A stretch of DNA of 64,000 nucleotides. It comes from Planctomycetota bacterium (lineage in GTDB: Bacteria > Planctomycetota > UBA1135 > GCA-002686595). The notes under the pieces were generated by a model. The model was not told where the DNA came from. It ran no database searches and saw nothing but the letters and a program-made list of their open reading frames with translations. Shown here one piece after another: positions 1 through 7,993 of this stretch (position 1 is its first letter; every line of letters begins with the position of its first letter). A program made the position numbers and the translations under genes. The stretch is taken from assembly GCA_028823345.1 (NCBI GenBank), contig JAPKBR010000017.1, positions 1 through 64,000 of the forward strand, written 5' to 3'.

Positions 1-400
1 GGAAGCCGAGAGCACATCCGCATCGCCATCTCCGTCGAGGTCTGTGGCGTAGACCGATGTGGCTGCATCCGCAGCAGTCGTGATGACCTGCCCGGCCCCG
101 AACGCCCCAGTTCCCAGGTTCTCATAAAAGGCGATCTTGTCTTCCTGCCAGGAAGCCGAGAGCACATCCGCATCGCCATCTCCGTCGAGGTCTGTGGCGT
201 AGACTGATATGGCTCCATCCGCAGCAGTCGTGATCACCTGCTGCGGCCCGAAGACCCCGCCGCCGAGGTTCTCATACCAGGCAATCTTGTCGTCAAGAAC
301 AGAAGCCGAAAGCACATCCGCATCGCCATCTCCGTCGAGGTCTGTGGCGTAGACTGAGAAGGCATAATCCGCAGCAGTCGAAATCACCTGCTCCCCACCA
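1..400 (-). repeat. 150-bp tandem coding repeats (50 aa per unit)
   Basis: Three copies start at about 1, 151 and 301. The cores at 11-54, 161-204 and 311-354 are identical over 44 bases. The repeat sits in frame within the FG-GAP protein gene, and each unit encodes one propeller blade motif. The array continues past the left edge, so the copy number is unknown. Confidence 0.9.
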
Positions 401-489
401 AACCCAGACTGTGCCCCAGCCACCCCCGCCAACAAGAGGGGAGAACAAACACTCAATGCACAAGAAGCAAAGCGGGGAGAATTCAACAT
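1..489 (-). CDS. FG-GAP/VCBS repeat surface protein, 5' part only (runs off left edge)
   Basis: An open frame of 163 codons begins at the ATG at 489-487 and continues without a stop to base 1, so the C-terminal part lies outside the window. Residues 1 to about 26 form a signal peptide ending AGVAGAQ. Then come 50-residue repeats containing VYATDLDGDGDADVLSAS, followed by WYENLG or FYENLG. The DxDGDGxxD loop is the calcium-binding signature of FG-GAP/VCBS beta-propeller blades. The protein should be secreted or surface-exposed. The family is common in Planctomycetota, often in adhesins or proteins of unknown function. The DNA repeats are nearly identical, which suggests recent duplication or gene conversion. 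A promoter was not identified. Confidence 0.85.
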   Translation of the reverse strand, partial: MLNSPRFASCALSVCSPLLLAGVAGAQSGFGGEQVISTAADYAFSVYATDLDGDGDADVLSASVLDDKIAWYENLGGGVFGPQQVITTAADGAISVYATDLDGDGDADVLSASWQEDKIAFYENLGTGAFGAGQVITTAADAATSVYATDLDGDGDADVLSAS

Positions 490-781
490 GGAACCTGCCA
501 GGAGCAAGCAGAGAAAGAGGAACACAAGCCCCCCGCCTCAAAGACGCGGGCAGCCTGTTCCTTTCATGAGACAATAACTCCCCCGTTCCGGGACACTCTT
601 TCCAGGTTTCCCTTCTGGACCCCTGCTGCAACTCCCCCAAGCCCCCCTTGCGGCAGGCGGGTTTCCCCTCGAATCTCCCCTCTGACTCCTAACGGGACAT
701 CACTGTCACGCCGTTGGTTGTGTTGGAAGTTGCGCCCGGGTTCACGGCCAAGAATACGAGTGCGCCCGCTCTCTCACATCC
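490..781. other. Intergenic region without an intact gene
   Basis: About 290 bases separate the FG-GAP gene from the S41 peptidase gene. It is rich in C-runs on the plus strand. Apart from the possible 3' gene remnant at 689-781, I see no convincing gene, promoter or terminator. Longer frames here lack any recognisable protein sequence. Confidence 0.5.
689..781 (-). pseudogene. 3' remnant of a secreted-protein gene
   Basis: Immediately after the TGA of the S41 peptidase gene, the same minus-strand frame stays open for about 30 codons to a TAG at 689-691. It reads ...ALVFLAVNPGATSNTTNG followed by VTVMSR. The end aligns with the last residues of the LVIVD protein at 40571-43120 (TSNFTDGISVLFQ against TSNTTNGVTVMSR). 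No start codon of its own is evident. I read it as the surviving C-terminus of a secreted protein whose front was lost, perhaps when the S41 gene arrived. The match is short, so chance remains possible. Confidence 0.4.
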
Positions 782-2533
782 TCAAAACCGCTCGAGCGCG
801 GCCTTGAGCTGAGCGTCGCCGCCGGCGCGCAAAAAATCCCCGGGGGCAGGGAGTACCTCCACGTCGACCTCGATGCCGCGACCGTCGTAGAGTCTGCCGT
901 CCGGTCGGAAGGACGCCATCGATGCACAACGCACCTCTATGCCTGTATTGCGCAGTCGGAAGGATTGCGAGCGCGCGCTGCCTCCCGAGCTCGCGGCGCC
1001 GACCAGCGTCACGCGAGGCAGGAGCTCAAGGGCGCCGAGGAAGATGTCCGTCGCACTGAAACAGCCCGAGTCAGAGAGCACCACGACCGGCAGGTCGTAG
1101 AAGTACTCTGCAGCGTGCCCGGTGCGATCGAGGACGAGGTAGTGCCAGGCGCTGAATTCGCCCACTGGCTGCCACTCCGGTTTGAAGGCGGCAGCCACAG
1201 ATTTGATCGCCTTGCGCTGTCGGTCGTTCCACCCATCCCAACCGACCCGATGCATGTAGCGTGCTTCTAAGTGGTCCTCGTCGAAACGCCGCGAGAGGCG
1301 GTACTGGGCGATGTTGCCCACGACCGCAGGCTCCTTGGGGCCGATTAAGTACCCACCGAGCGCGAGCAGAAGTTCGCGCGTCCCGCCGCCATTGCCGCGC
1401 ACGTCGACGATCAGCCCCTTGGTGTCGACGAACTCCTCCATCGCCTCGCGCAGCTCGTCGACAGCGCCATCCATCTTGGCGATGCGCAGATAACCGATGT
1501 CTCCATCGAGGATCACGCTCTCGGAGCGCGGCCAGGTCCCGTACGTGGGTCGACGCGAAGAGAGCTCGAGCTCTCGCTCAACCGTCTCGCTCCCATCCAC
1601 CTTCGAAAAAGTCACCTTCAGCGGCGCGCTTGTTTCTGCCCCAAGGATGCGGCGCACATCATCGATCCTGCGCATATCCCCAAGGACGCGTCTACGAACA
1701 AGCTGCGGGCTGCCGTTCGCCACATAGGGTCGCGCCAGCTGTACCCACTCGTCGATCGTCTTGCCATCGATCGCTCGCACGACCGGCGCGTCCGGCTCGA
1801 CCAGGGCGGAGCGGTCCGGAAGCACGGCGACCACGCCTGAAGAAGACTCGACGAGCAAAAAGGGCAGGTACTTGTCGCCGGGCTGATCGAGGGGGAGCTT
1901 CGTGCGCACCTGGGCGTGCCCGTCCCCAAAGCGCATGAGGAGTCGATGCAGCTCGAGACGCAAATCTAAGATGTCGGCTTGGTCTCCGGTCAGGCCGTCA
2001 CGTATCTGGGCCAACTCACGGTCCAGATCGACCTCACCGAGTCCCAGGTAGGCGAACTGATCCTTCAATCCGGCCCCGAAGGCCTCGATGTCTGCGCGGG
2101 CGTCCTCTACCGAGATCCGCGCAGGGGGTGTGGGTCCACGTGCCCCGCTGGACTCCCTGGCATTTCTCGAAGCACGCAGGGCTTGACGCTTTGCCCTCGT
2201 CATCTCCACGTCCTCGAGCCGAACGGCCGAGCCATCCTTGAGGGAACGGAGGTCAAGGTCGACCTTTGCGTCGCCCTTCCATTTGAGTCTCACGAGAATC
2301 GGGACCAGGTCCTCAGCGAAACGTTTCTCGCGCCCAGGTGACCACCCGTCAGCGATGATGAGGATCTCCTCAACGCCTATTCCATCAATGGCCACGGGCT
2401 TGTACCAGGTCCCATCCACTTGAACCTCGGGCTGGTCCCCCGACCAACGCAGCCCGTCGAAGGGGTTGGACTTTTCGTCAACATCTTGGGGGGCAAGGGA
2501 AACGAGACTGAGGACCAGAGCAAGATGAATCAT
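782..2533 (-). CDS. S41 family (C-terminal processing type) peptidase, secreted
   Basis: 583 aa with a short N-terminal signal peptide (cleavage near Ala-14/Pro-15). The C-terminal half carries the S41 fold: a beta strand with DVRGNGGG at about 377-384, and the catalytic segment DSGCFSATDIFLGA with the putative nucleophile Ser at about 493. This replaces the more common GxxSAAE form. A GGSARSQSF segment follows, then a C-terminal YDGRGIEVDVEV segment typical of tail-specific proteases and tricorn-core relatives. The first 200 residues contain a helical region like those preceding the protease core in these families. It probably cleaves periplasmic or exported proteins, and the substrate is unknown. 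It stands alone, with no co-directional neighbour close upstream except tRNA sequence. Confidence 0.85.
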   Translation of the reverse strand: MIHLALVLSLVSLAPQDVDEKSNPFDGLRWSGDQPEVQVDGTWYKPVAIDGIGVEEILIIADGWSPGREKRFAEDLVPILVRLKWKGDAKVDLDLRSLKDGSAVRLEDVEMTRAKRQALRASRNARESSGARGPTPPARISVEDARADIEAFGAGLKDQFAYLGLGEVDLDRELAQIRDGLTGDQADILDLRLELHRLLMRFGDGHAQVRTKLPLDQPGDKYLPFLLVESSSGVVAVLPDRSALVEPDAPVVRAIDGKTIDEWVQLARPYVANGSPQLVRRRVLGDMRRIDDVRRILGAETSAPLKVTFSKVDGSETVERELELSSRRPTYGTWPRSESVILDGDIGYLRIAKMDGAVDELREAMEEFVDTKGLIVDVRGNGGGTRELLLALGGYLIGPKEPAVVGNIAQYRLSRRFDEDHLEARYMHRVGWDGWNDRQRKAIKSVAAAFKPEWQPVGEFSAWHYLVLDRTGHAAEYFYDLPVVVLSDSGCFSATDIFLGALELLPRVTLVGAASSGGSARSQSFRLRNTGIEVRCASMASFRPDGRLYDGRGIEVDVEVLPAPGDFLRAGGDAQLKAALERF

Positions 2534-2592
2534 GCTTGGATTCTCTCAGAAACAGAGAGCCGCAACCCTTTGGAGCAGCATTTTTTCTGGAT

Positions 2593-2669
2593 TGGTAGTG
2601 GGGACAGAATTCGAACCTGAGACCTCCGGATTATGCGCCCGGCGAGCTACCAGACTGCTCCACCCTGGG
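2593..2669 (-). pseudogene. Degenerate initiator tRNA (tRNA-fMet-like pseudogene)
   Basis: A 74-nt copy of the intact tRNA-fMet at 2923-2996, followed by an encoded CCA at 2593-2595. I count eight differences. They break the acceptor stem: positions 2-71, 3-70 and 4-69 no longer pair. They also replace the universal U33 before the CAU anticodon with G. The D-arm, T-loop TTCGAAT and most of the anticodon stem remain. It is therefore unlikely to work as an initiator. The two copies lie in tandem on the same strand, about 250 bp apart, which suggests local duplication followed by decay. Confidence 0.75.
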
Positions 2670-2670
2670 G

Positions 2671-2877
2671 ACTGTAGAGGGGGTTTGTGCCGGTTGATGG
2701 CTTATGATTAGAACGACTTAAGCATTAAGCTTGGGCTGTTGCCAGTTCGGCTCTTCGGCCCTCGCAAGAGGGGTATGTCCGAGATGGCAAGGCATGGGTG
2801 CGCGAGCTCTAGGGGACTCTGCATCCAAGGCGCCAGCCCTTGGGCAGCAACGGCATGCTGTTTCCGCCGTTACATAC
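2671..2877. other. Spacer between the two tRNA copies, no gene seen
   Basis: About 200 bases with small inverted repeats but no credible reading frame and no cloverleaf. A stretch on the plus strand near 2774-2790 superficially recalls the start of a class II tRNA, but no acceptor or anticodon stem can be formed. Confidence 0.4.
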
Positions 2878-2914
2878 AAAAAGAGGTCGAACCCTGCGGG
2901 TCCGACCTCTTTTT
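2878..2914 (-). terminator. Strong bidirectional intrinsic terminator after tRNA-fMet
   Basis: A perfect 12-bp outer stem (2878-2889 with 2903-2914) is extended by an inner 4-bp stem (2891-2894 with 2898-2901) around a 3-base loop. The outer stem ends in five A on one side and five T on the other, so it can terminate transcription on either strand. It starts 8 bases beyond the tRNA-fMet 3' end and fits as that gene's terminator. Confidence 0.9.
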
Positions 2915-2919
2915 GTAAG

Positions 2920-2996
<77 letters not shown>

Positions 2997-3013
2997 TCAC
3001 GTTTGTGGGGCGG

Positions 3014-3041
3014 ATCTTAGCGATCGGGTGGGGGGATGCAA
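3014..3041 (-). promoter_or_regulatory. Putative sigma-70-type promoter of tRNA-fMet
   Basis: On the minus strand, TTGCAT (3041-3036) is separated by 16 bases from TAAGAT (3019-3014), placing the start point a few bases before tRNA position 1 (2996). The -35 box is weak (3 of 6) and the -10 box is 4 of 6. The same TAAGAT -10 box appears before the apbE gene. Confidence 0.45.
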
Positions 3042-3059
3042 GCCAAGAAAGGGAAAGAG

Positions 3060-5780
3060 TTAATTTCCTCCCCCACCTTCGGGTTTGGGGTCGGCGTCCT
3101 TGGGCGCTTCGGGAGGTTCGGCTCCCTCATCCACAGAGCCCCCAGCGGGCTCGCTGGGCGGAGCGGGAGCTAAGAGTCCCGCGAGGGTCTTGAGGCGCAC
3201 GTGATTTTCCCGGGTCTCCATCAGGGCCGCCAGGGGGTGCGAAGAGAGGGCGGGGGGAAACTCGGTCAAATAGGCCTCGGCGGCCAGCGGGTCGGGCACG
3301 TCCCCCACCAGAGACCGGGGACCTTCGAGCAAGGCGCTATCGTTTGCTGCCAGCACGTCGTTCACCCAGTTTTCCAAATCCTCCAGCCGCCGGGACCCGG
3401 TGGTCAGGGCCCAGGCCTCTGCGTGAATCACCAAGGCCATGAGGGTGCTCGCGAGGCGCGGGCCCCGGGAGGCGTCCTCGTCCGTGAGGTGAGTGCGCAA
3501 CAAGACCGCTCCCCGGCGCAGATCCTCGGACGAGAGCGCTCCGTGAATAGTCCCTTCCTGTTCGCAAAGGCTGGCCATCAATTGGGCGGCGGGCCCGGTG
3601 CGGCCCAGTCTGTCCAAGAGCAGGAAACGGTCGCGCATGAGCTCCGGAACCATGGACGGCTGCTCAGAATTGGACTCGGCAAGGACCCGGGCGGCGTTGA
3701 GTTCCGCAAGGGCTTGTTTGGCGAGGGCTTCGTCGGGCTCTTCAAGGCTCGTGGCAGAATCTCCGCGCAGTAAACCTCCCAGGTGCAAGCCGGGCAGAGA
3801 CTGTTGCCAACTCTCCCCAGCGGCGGGCGCGTGCACCTCGAGCAATCGCTCCCGGGCGGGGACACTGATGGCCCCAGGGCCTCGGTCGCGACGGAGGGTG
3901 TAGGCCATGGCCAGGACCTCCCCGTGCTGGGCCGCAGAAAGTTGACCCACAGAATCCACCGGCAGAGCAGTCACCAAGCGCAGGGCCGCGGGCAAATCCT
4001 GGCCAACCACCAACCAATGGGCAGCGTGCAACACGGCGACCGCATCACGACCCGCCAGCGCGGCAAGGGTCGCAGTCAAGTCTGCAGAGTTGATCAAAGC
4101 GGGGTCGCGAAGACGCAAGAACGTCTCTTCGCTGGTCAATCGGACCAAGTGTTCTGAGGAAGGGGTTTGGGCCACCAGGGAAAGCAGGTCCCCTAGGACT
4201 TCCGGATCGGCCTCCAGAGCCAAGCGTTCGAAAGCAGGGTCCAAAACCTCAGCGGGCTCGCGCTCGAATCGGCGAATCAAGGGCTGGCATTCAGGGGCCA
4301 AGAGCGCTTGCAACGCTGCCCGGCGCACCAGCACATTTTCGTGGCCGGCTAAATCCTGCAACTCACGCAAGGCGGCAAGGGCTTCGGAACCTCCCGCATC
4401 GGTTGCAGCGATGGCCGGACGCACCGCCACACACAACTCCACCAACAGGGCCGAAGGTGCGCCGCGTGAACGCAACATGGCGACGAAATCACCAAGGTCC
4501 GCGCTGCGCAAGAGCAACGGCGCTCCGGCGGCGGCCGCGCTGGCCAAGCCAGGCTCGGTGCTGCTGTTGTCAAGAAGCGGCGCCAGGAGGGGCATTAAAT
4601 CAACAGCATGGGTGTCGGGCACACCATCGGTGGCACGTTCTGCCAGCAGACGCCAATCTTGCAAGGCCCGTTCGGCCAGGTCCTGATCCAACAGGGGCGC
4701 TTGACGCAAGATGCCTGCCAACAATTCACTGCCCAGGTTCAGTTCACCGGCGCTCAAGGGCTGCCGAGGCAAAGCGTGCAAAATTGCGGGATAGAGGTGC
4801 TCCCGTTGCTGGGCATGAATCCCCTGAAAGAGCACCATCACCGTGCCAGGCGAAGCCAGGTCGTCTTCCGCGGCCGAACTCAAGAGCAACGCCACATCCA
4901 GCAGTGTCACAAAAGTTTCGCCGTCAAGCTCGCGCTCTAGGCTAGCAGCCAGGACGGACCAAGCGGCTTCAAGCTTGAGATCCTGGGCAGTGACCGCAGA
5001 GGTCAAGCGCTGGGCCGCGGCGCGCCGCAGGTAGGGATCAGGTTCAGATTCCTCCAGCAAGACCACCGCCCGCAGGGGTTCATGGACCAGGAGGGCTTCG
5101 GTCAGGTTGCGGCGCTCCAAACTACCGGCGCGCAATTCCTTCATCATCAGCGGGCCGATGGCTGCAGGCGTCGCCGCCAAGAACATGCGCCATTCATCCC
5201 CATTGCGGTGCCAGCGGCCGTAGAGTTGCGCGAGGGCCTGGGTCGCCGAGTGACGCACGCGCTCGTGATCATCCGCCAGCCCCAATTCCAGTAGCCAGGT
5301 GGAGTCATGTAACTCTAACGAGCCGCACACGCGCAGGGCGGCGCAACGCAGATGGATGCCTCCCCCAGCAGGGGCTCCACTCACGCCACTCACCAGATCA
5401 AGCAAACGCCCAATAATCAGGGCTCTCCGTCCGGAGCCACCCAGCAGTTCGGTCCGCAGCAGATCGAGGGCCTCTTGCTGTTGGGATGCACGGCGTTGGG
5501 AGCGGGCCATGGGCAGGCCAGTGGGAACCGGGCTTCCTGCTTGCAGCACCAAGAGGTCGATCATCTGCGCAGGTGTGGTCGCGAGGGCTTTTTTCACCGC
5601 TCCTTGAAGAGCCTCCCCTTCCAGGGATCCTATACGTCGTCGCAGATCTTCCTGACTCTCAACGGCAACGGGTGCAACACCAGAGTCCTGGGCTGCTTGA
5701 ACCGTTGGGGCAAAAACCACGGCCCTGATGAAAAGCAAAGTGGCCAGCAAGAAGCCTTGGAAAGCGCGCGAGCGCAACAA
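3060..5780 (-). CDS. Large secreted HEAT-repeat-like protein of unknown function
   Basis: About 906 aa from the proposed TTG start at 5780. A longer frame to 5984 exists, but it would overlap aroK by over 120 bases and has no sensible N-terminus. From the TTG, the protein begins with a signal peptide (hydrophobic core FLLATLLFI, predicted cleavage after PTVQA), and a GAGGGGAG element lies upstream. The body is made of Leu/Ala-rich helical repeats such as VRHSATQALAQLYGRW, YLRRAAAQRL and VLVRRAALQALLAPE, typical of HEAT repeats. The tail is Pro/Glu/Gly-rich and disordered. It is the last gene of the pssA-to-aroK operon. A scaffold role in the periplasm is possible, but nothing indicates a specific function. 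Confidence 0.7.
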   Translation of the reverse strand: MLRSRAFQGFLLATLLFIRAVVFAPTVQAAQDSGVAPVAVESQEDLRRRIGSLEGEALQGAVKKALATTPAQMIDLLVLQAGSPVPTGLPMARSQRRASQQQEALDLLRTELLGGSGRRALIIGRLLDLVSGVSGAPAGGGIHLRCAALRVCGSLELHDSTWLLELGLADDHERVRHSATQALAQLYGRWHRNGDEWRMFLAATPAAIGPLMMKELRAGSLERRNLTEALLVHEPLRAVVLLEESEPDPYLRRAAAQRLTSAVTAQDLKLEAAWSVLAASLERELDGETFVTLLDVALLLSSAAEDDLASPGTVMVLFQGIHAQQREHLYPAILHALPRQPLSAGELNLGSELLAGILRQAPLLDQDLAERALQDWRLLAERATDGVPDTHAVDLMPLLAPLLDNSSTEPGLASAAAAGAPLLLRSADLGDFVAMLRSRGAPSALLVELCVAVRPAIAATDAGGSEALAALRELQDLAGHENVLVRRAALQALLAPECQPLIRRFEREPAEVLDPAFERLALEADPEVLGDLLSLVAQTPSSEHLVRLTSEETFLRLRDPALINSADLTATLAALAGRDAVAVLHAAHWLVVGQDLPAALRLVTALPVDSVGQLSAAQHGEVLAMAYTLRRDRGPGAISVPARERLLEVHAPAAGESWQQSLPGLHLGGLLRGDSATSLEEPDEALAKQALAELNAARVLAESNSEQPSMVPELMRDRFLLLDRLGRTGPAAQLMASLCEQEGTIHGALSSEDLRRGAVLLRTHLTDEDASRGPRLASTLMALVIHAEAWALTTGSRRLEDLENWVNDVLAANDSALLEGPRSLVGDVPDPLAAEAYLTEFPPALSSHPLAALMETRENHVRLKTLAGLLAPAPPSEPAGGSVDEGAEPPEAPKDADPKPEGGGGN

Positions 5781-5860
5781 CCGGACACAGACTCCCCTCG
5801 GGCTTAGGAAATCTAGGACCTCTGAGTGTTGCTGCACCCTTGGAATCTTAGCCGAGTCGC

Positions 5861-6412
5861 CTACTCTTGTTGCTCTCCAAAGTGCCCAAACCGTGCTCGC
5901 ACATGGGCCCGAACCAAATCTAAGGCTGCTTCCGTTCCTGACTCGCCAAGTTCCAGCGCAGGCCCCGCGACTTGTTCGTACCAAGGGGCACGCCGCCGGC
6001 GCAGTTCTTCAAACTCATCGGATGGCGCCTTGCCGGTCAAGCTTGGGCGATTGCTGGTGTCGGATTCCAAGCGCTGGGCCAAAAGGTCCATGGGCGCGTC
6101 CAACCAAACGCAAGCTAGGTCTTGGATCCTTCTGCGATTGACCTCGCGTTCCACCACGCCTCCGCCCGTGGCCAAGACCATAGGGGTATCTGTGGGTTGC
6201 ACGAGCTCGGCCAACAATTCCTGTTCCAGATCGCGGAACCCTTCAAGACCCCGTTCCTCAAGCAGGTCCCCCACCGAATCGGCCCCATGGCGGTCAGCGA
6301 GTTGCGTGTCCAAATCCACGAATCCCCAGCCGAGACCCTTTGCCAAGGCGTAACCATGGGTGCTTTTGCCCACACAACGCAAGCCCACGAAAATCAGCAA
6401 CGGTGCGCTCAT
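5861..6412 (-). CDS. aroK: Shikimate kinase
   Basis: 183 aa, normal for the family. It phosphorylates shikimate with ATP, the fifth step of the shikimate pathway, in the cytoplasm. Visible motifs are the Walker A loop GLRCVGKST at 10-18, the substrate-binding DLD at 33-35, Arg at about 60 (GFRDLE), ATGGG at 81-85, and the lid segment with RPSLTG. Its ATG overlaps the stop of the aroDE fusion by four bases (ATGA), so the two are translationally coupled and supply successive steps. The downstream HEAT-like gene follows after about 80 bases. Confidence 0.95.
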   Translation of the reverse strand: MSAPLLIFVGLRCVGKSTHGYALAKGLGWGFVDLDTQLADRHGADSVGDLLEERGLEGFRDLEQELLAELVQPTDTPMVLATGGGVVEREVNRRRIQDLACVWLDAPMDLLAQRLESDTSNRPSLTGKAPSDEFEELRRRRAPWYEQVAGPALELGESGTEAALDLVRAHVRARFGHFGEQQE

Positions 6413-7962
6413 CCCCGACCCTGCGCCAGGGCCCCTTCAAAGGCGGCGCGCAACAAGGAGTCGTCCGCTTGATGACTAGTGAATAGCTCGAACTGACTTG
6501 CGGCCTGGCGTACGAACCATTCTGCACCGGGGATGCACATACAGCCCCGTTCTTGAGCGGCCGCAAGGAGCGGCGTGCGCACGGGCCGGTAGACCGCATC
6601 GAAGACCAGAGATCCTGGACGCAAGAGTTCCGCAGGGATAGGCATTTGGTCGCCGGTGCCGCGCGGGGTGGCCTCAGAGTCGGGGCCCACTGAACCCATT
6701 GGAGTGCAGTGGATGAGGATGTCATACGACACCGAACCAATATCTTCCCAACGCACCGCCTGGCAGCCCATTTCATGGGCCAAGACCCCCGTGCGATCCC
6801 CGTCGCGTCCTGCCACAGCCACCGTGGAACCAATATCCTTAGCCGCGCCGATCGCCGCCCGCGCCGCACCACCGGTGCCCAGCACCAACACTTGGGCCAG
6901 GGCCATGCCGACCGGTCGACCCGGCTCCTTCGACCACACCCCGAATGCTTTCTCCAAGCAAGTCCGCACCGCACTAATGTCAGTGTTCGCGCCGGTCCAA
7001 GACCCATCATTGCGGCGCACCAAGGTGTTTACCGCACCAAGGGTCTTGGCGCGCTCTTCCATGCGTTTAGCCCGCACGGCCGCTCGCTCCTTGAAGGGTG
7101 CGGTGACCGACAATCCGCGAAAAACAGGATCATCCGCCAGGTCCAAAAACGCATCGAAGTCCTTGGGTTCAAAAGCCACATAAACCCCATCGAGTCCCAC
7201 GTGCTTAAGGGCCATCCCATGAACAAAGGGAGACACGGAATGCCCGATGGGGTTGCCAACCACCCCGAACACAGCGGTTTCATGGGAGAGGCCCCCGGGG
7301 GGCAAGATCCCGAGCAATTCCCCCAATCGCAACTGCCCAGGAGCCGTGGGTTCTTGGGCTTCTTCCCCGGGCATGATCGCCGGTGCAGCATAGGTAAAGG
7401 GAGAACCAAAAATCGGCGCGAGAATTCGGGTGAAGGAACCCGCGGCCCCGGAACAAAAGCCAATGGTCCCGCCACGTGTACGGCGCAGATGGCGCAGCAT
7501 ACGCAGCCCGTCCTCGGTGCAGTCCGCATGGGTCACGAACTTGACTGCGTCGCCCTCGTATAGCACCTCGCGTATTTCTTCGTCCAAGGCGACCAGGTCT
7601 TCGGGCGTGCCGTCCAACTCATGGCGACTGACGATGCGGTGGCACGGAGGTTCCACCTCGCCAAGCTCAAGGCTCAAGCGCCAATCGATGTCCACAAACC
7701 GCGCACCTGCCACGGCCGCATCCCGCAGCAAGGTAAAATGTTCCTCTTGGGTCCCGCCAAATGTGCCAAAGGCCTCAGGTCCGCCGATAGTGACGATCAC
7801 CGGCTTAGGGCAGGCCTTGAAGAACGCACGCATGGCGTCCATGCCCGGGTGAGGGATCTCATCCATGCGCAACTCCACAAGATCAGCGAGTTGCGCCTGC
7901 CGCAAAGCCCGTTGGGTCAGGGTCGCCCAATCAGGCGCAAGAAAAGAAGTGACGATGGCCAT
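6409..7962 (-). CDS. aroDE: Fused type I 3-dehydroquinate dehydratase / shikimate dehydrogenase
   Basis: 517 aa from the ATG at 7962; an earlier ATG at 8037 would overlap the upstream gene. Residues 1 to about 215 are a type I dehydroquinase with His-114 in VSRHELDGTP and the Schiff-base Lys-141 in VKFVTHADC. Residues about 228-517 are a shikimate dehydrogenase with GNPIGHSVSPFVHG at 236-249, catalytic Lys-291 (TAPFKE), Asp-328 (GANTDI) and the NADP-binding LGTGGAARAA loop. One polypeptide therefore turns 3-dehydroquinate into shikimate, which the coupled aroK product phosphorylates. Such fusions are known in plants, chlamydiae and some planctomycetes. Confidence 0.95.
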   Translation of the reverse strand: MAIVTSFLAPDWATLTQRALRQAQLADLVELRMDEIPHPGMDAMRAFFKACPKPVIVTIGGPEAFGTFGGTQEEHFTLLRDAAVAGARFVDIDWRLSLELGEVEPPCHRIVSRHELDGTPEDLVALDEEIREVLYEGDAVKFVTHADCTEDGLRMLRHLRRTRGGTIGFCSGAAGSFTRILAPIFGSPFTYAAPAIMPGEEAQEPTAPGQLRLGELLGILPPGGLSHETAVFGVVGNPIGHSVSPFVHGMALKHVGLDGVYVAFEPKDFDAFLDLADDPVFRGLSVTAPFKERAAVRAKRMEERAKTLGAVNTLVRRNDGSWTGANTDISAVRTCLEKAFGVWSKEPGRPVGMALAQVLVLGTGGAARAAIGAAKDIGSTVAVAGRDGDRTGVLAHEMGCQAVRWEDIGSVSYDILIHCTPMGSVGPDSEATPRGTGDQMPIPAELLRPGSLVFDAVYRPVRTPLLAAAQERGCMCIPGAEWFVRQAASQFELFTSHQADDSLLRAAFEGALAQGRG

Positions 7963-7993
7963 TGGGGTAAGGTGGCAGAAGCGCGGCTGGGCT

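Noticed and set aside
1-400. Regular 150-bp repeats as a CRISPR array
   Set aside because: The repeat period is a whole number of codons, the units stay in frame, and the spacers are also conserved. They encode FG-GAP blades.
293-640. 115-aa minus-strand reading frame
   Set aside because: It overlaps the start of the FG-GAP gene in another frame and has no plausible protein sequence.
1261-1938. 225-codon plus-strand frame opposite the S41 gene
   Set aside because: Arg/Ala/Pro-rich complement of a real gene with clear S41 motifs on the other strand.
2731-2880. Possible class II tRNA or small RNA between the tRNA copies
   Set aside because: GTCCGAG recalls a tRNA-Ser D-arm, but no acceptor, anticodon or T stem can be drawn.
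5781-5984. Longer N-terminus of the HEAT-like protein
   Set aside because: It overlaps aroK and places about 68 residues before a clear signal peptide.
6294-7010. 238-codon minus-strand frame overlapping aroK and aroDE
   Set aside because: Both overlapped genes have complete catalytic motifs; this frame has none.
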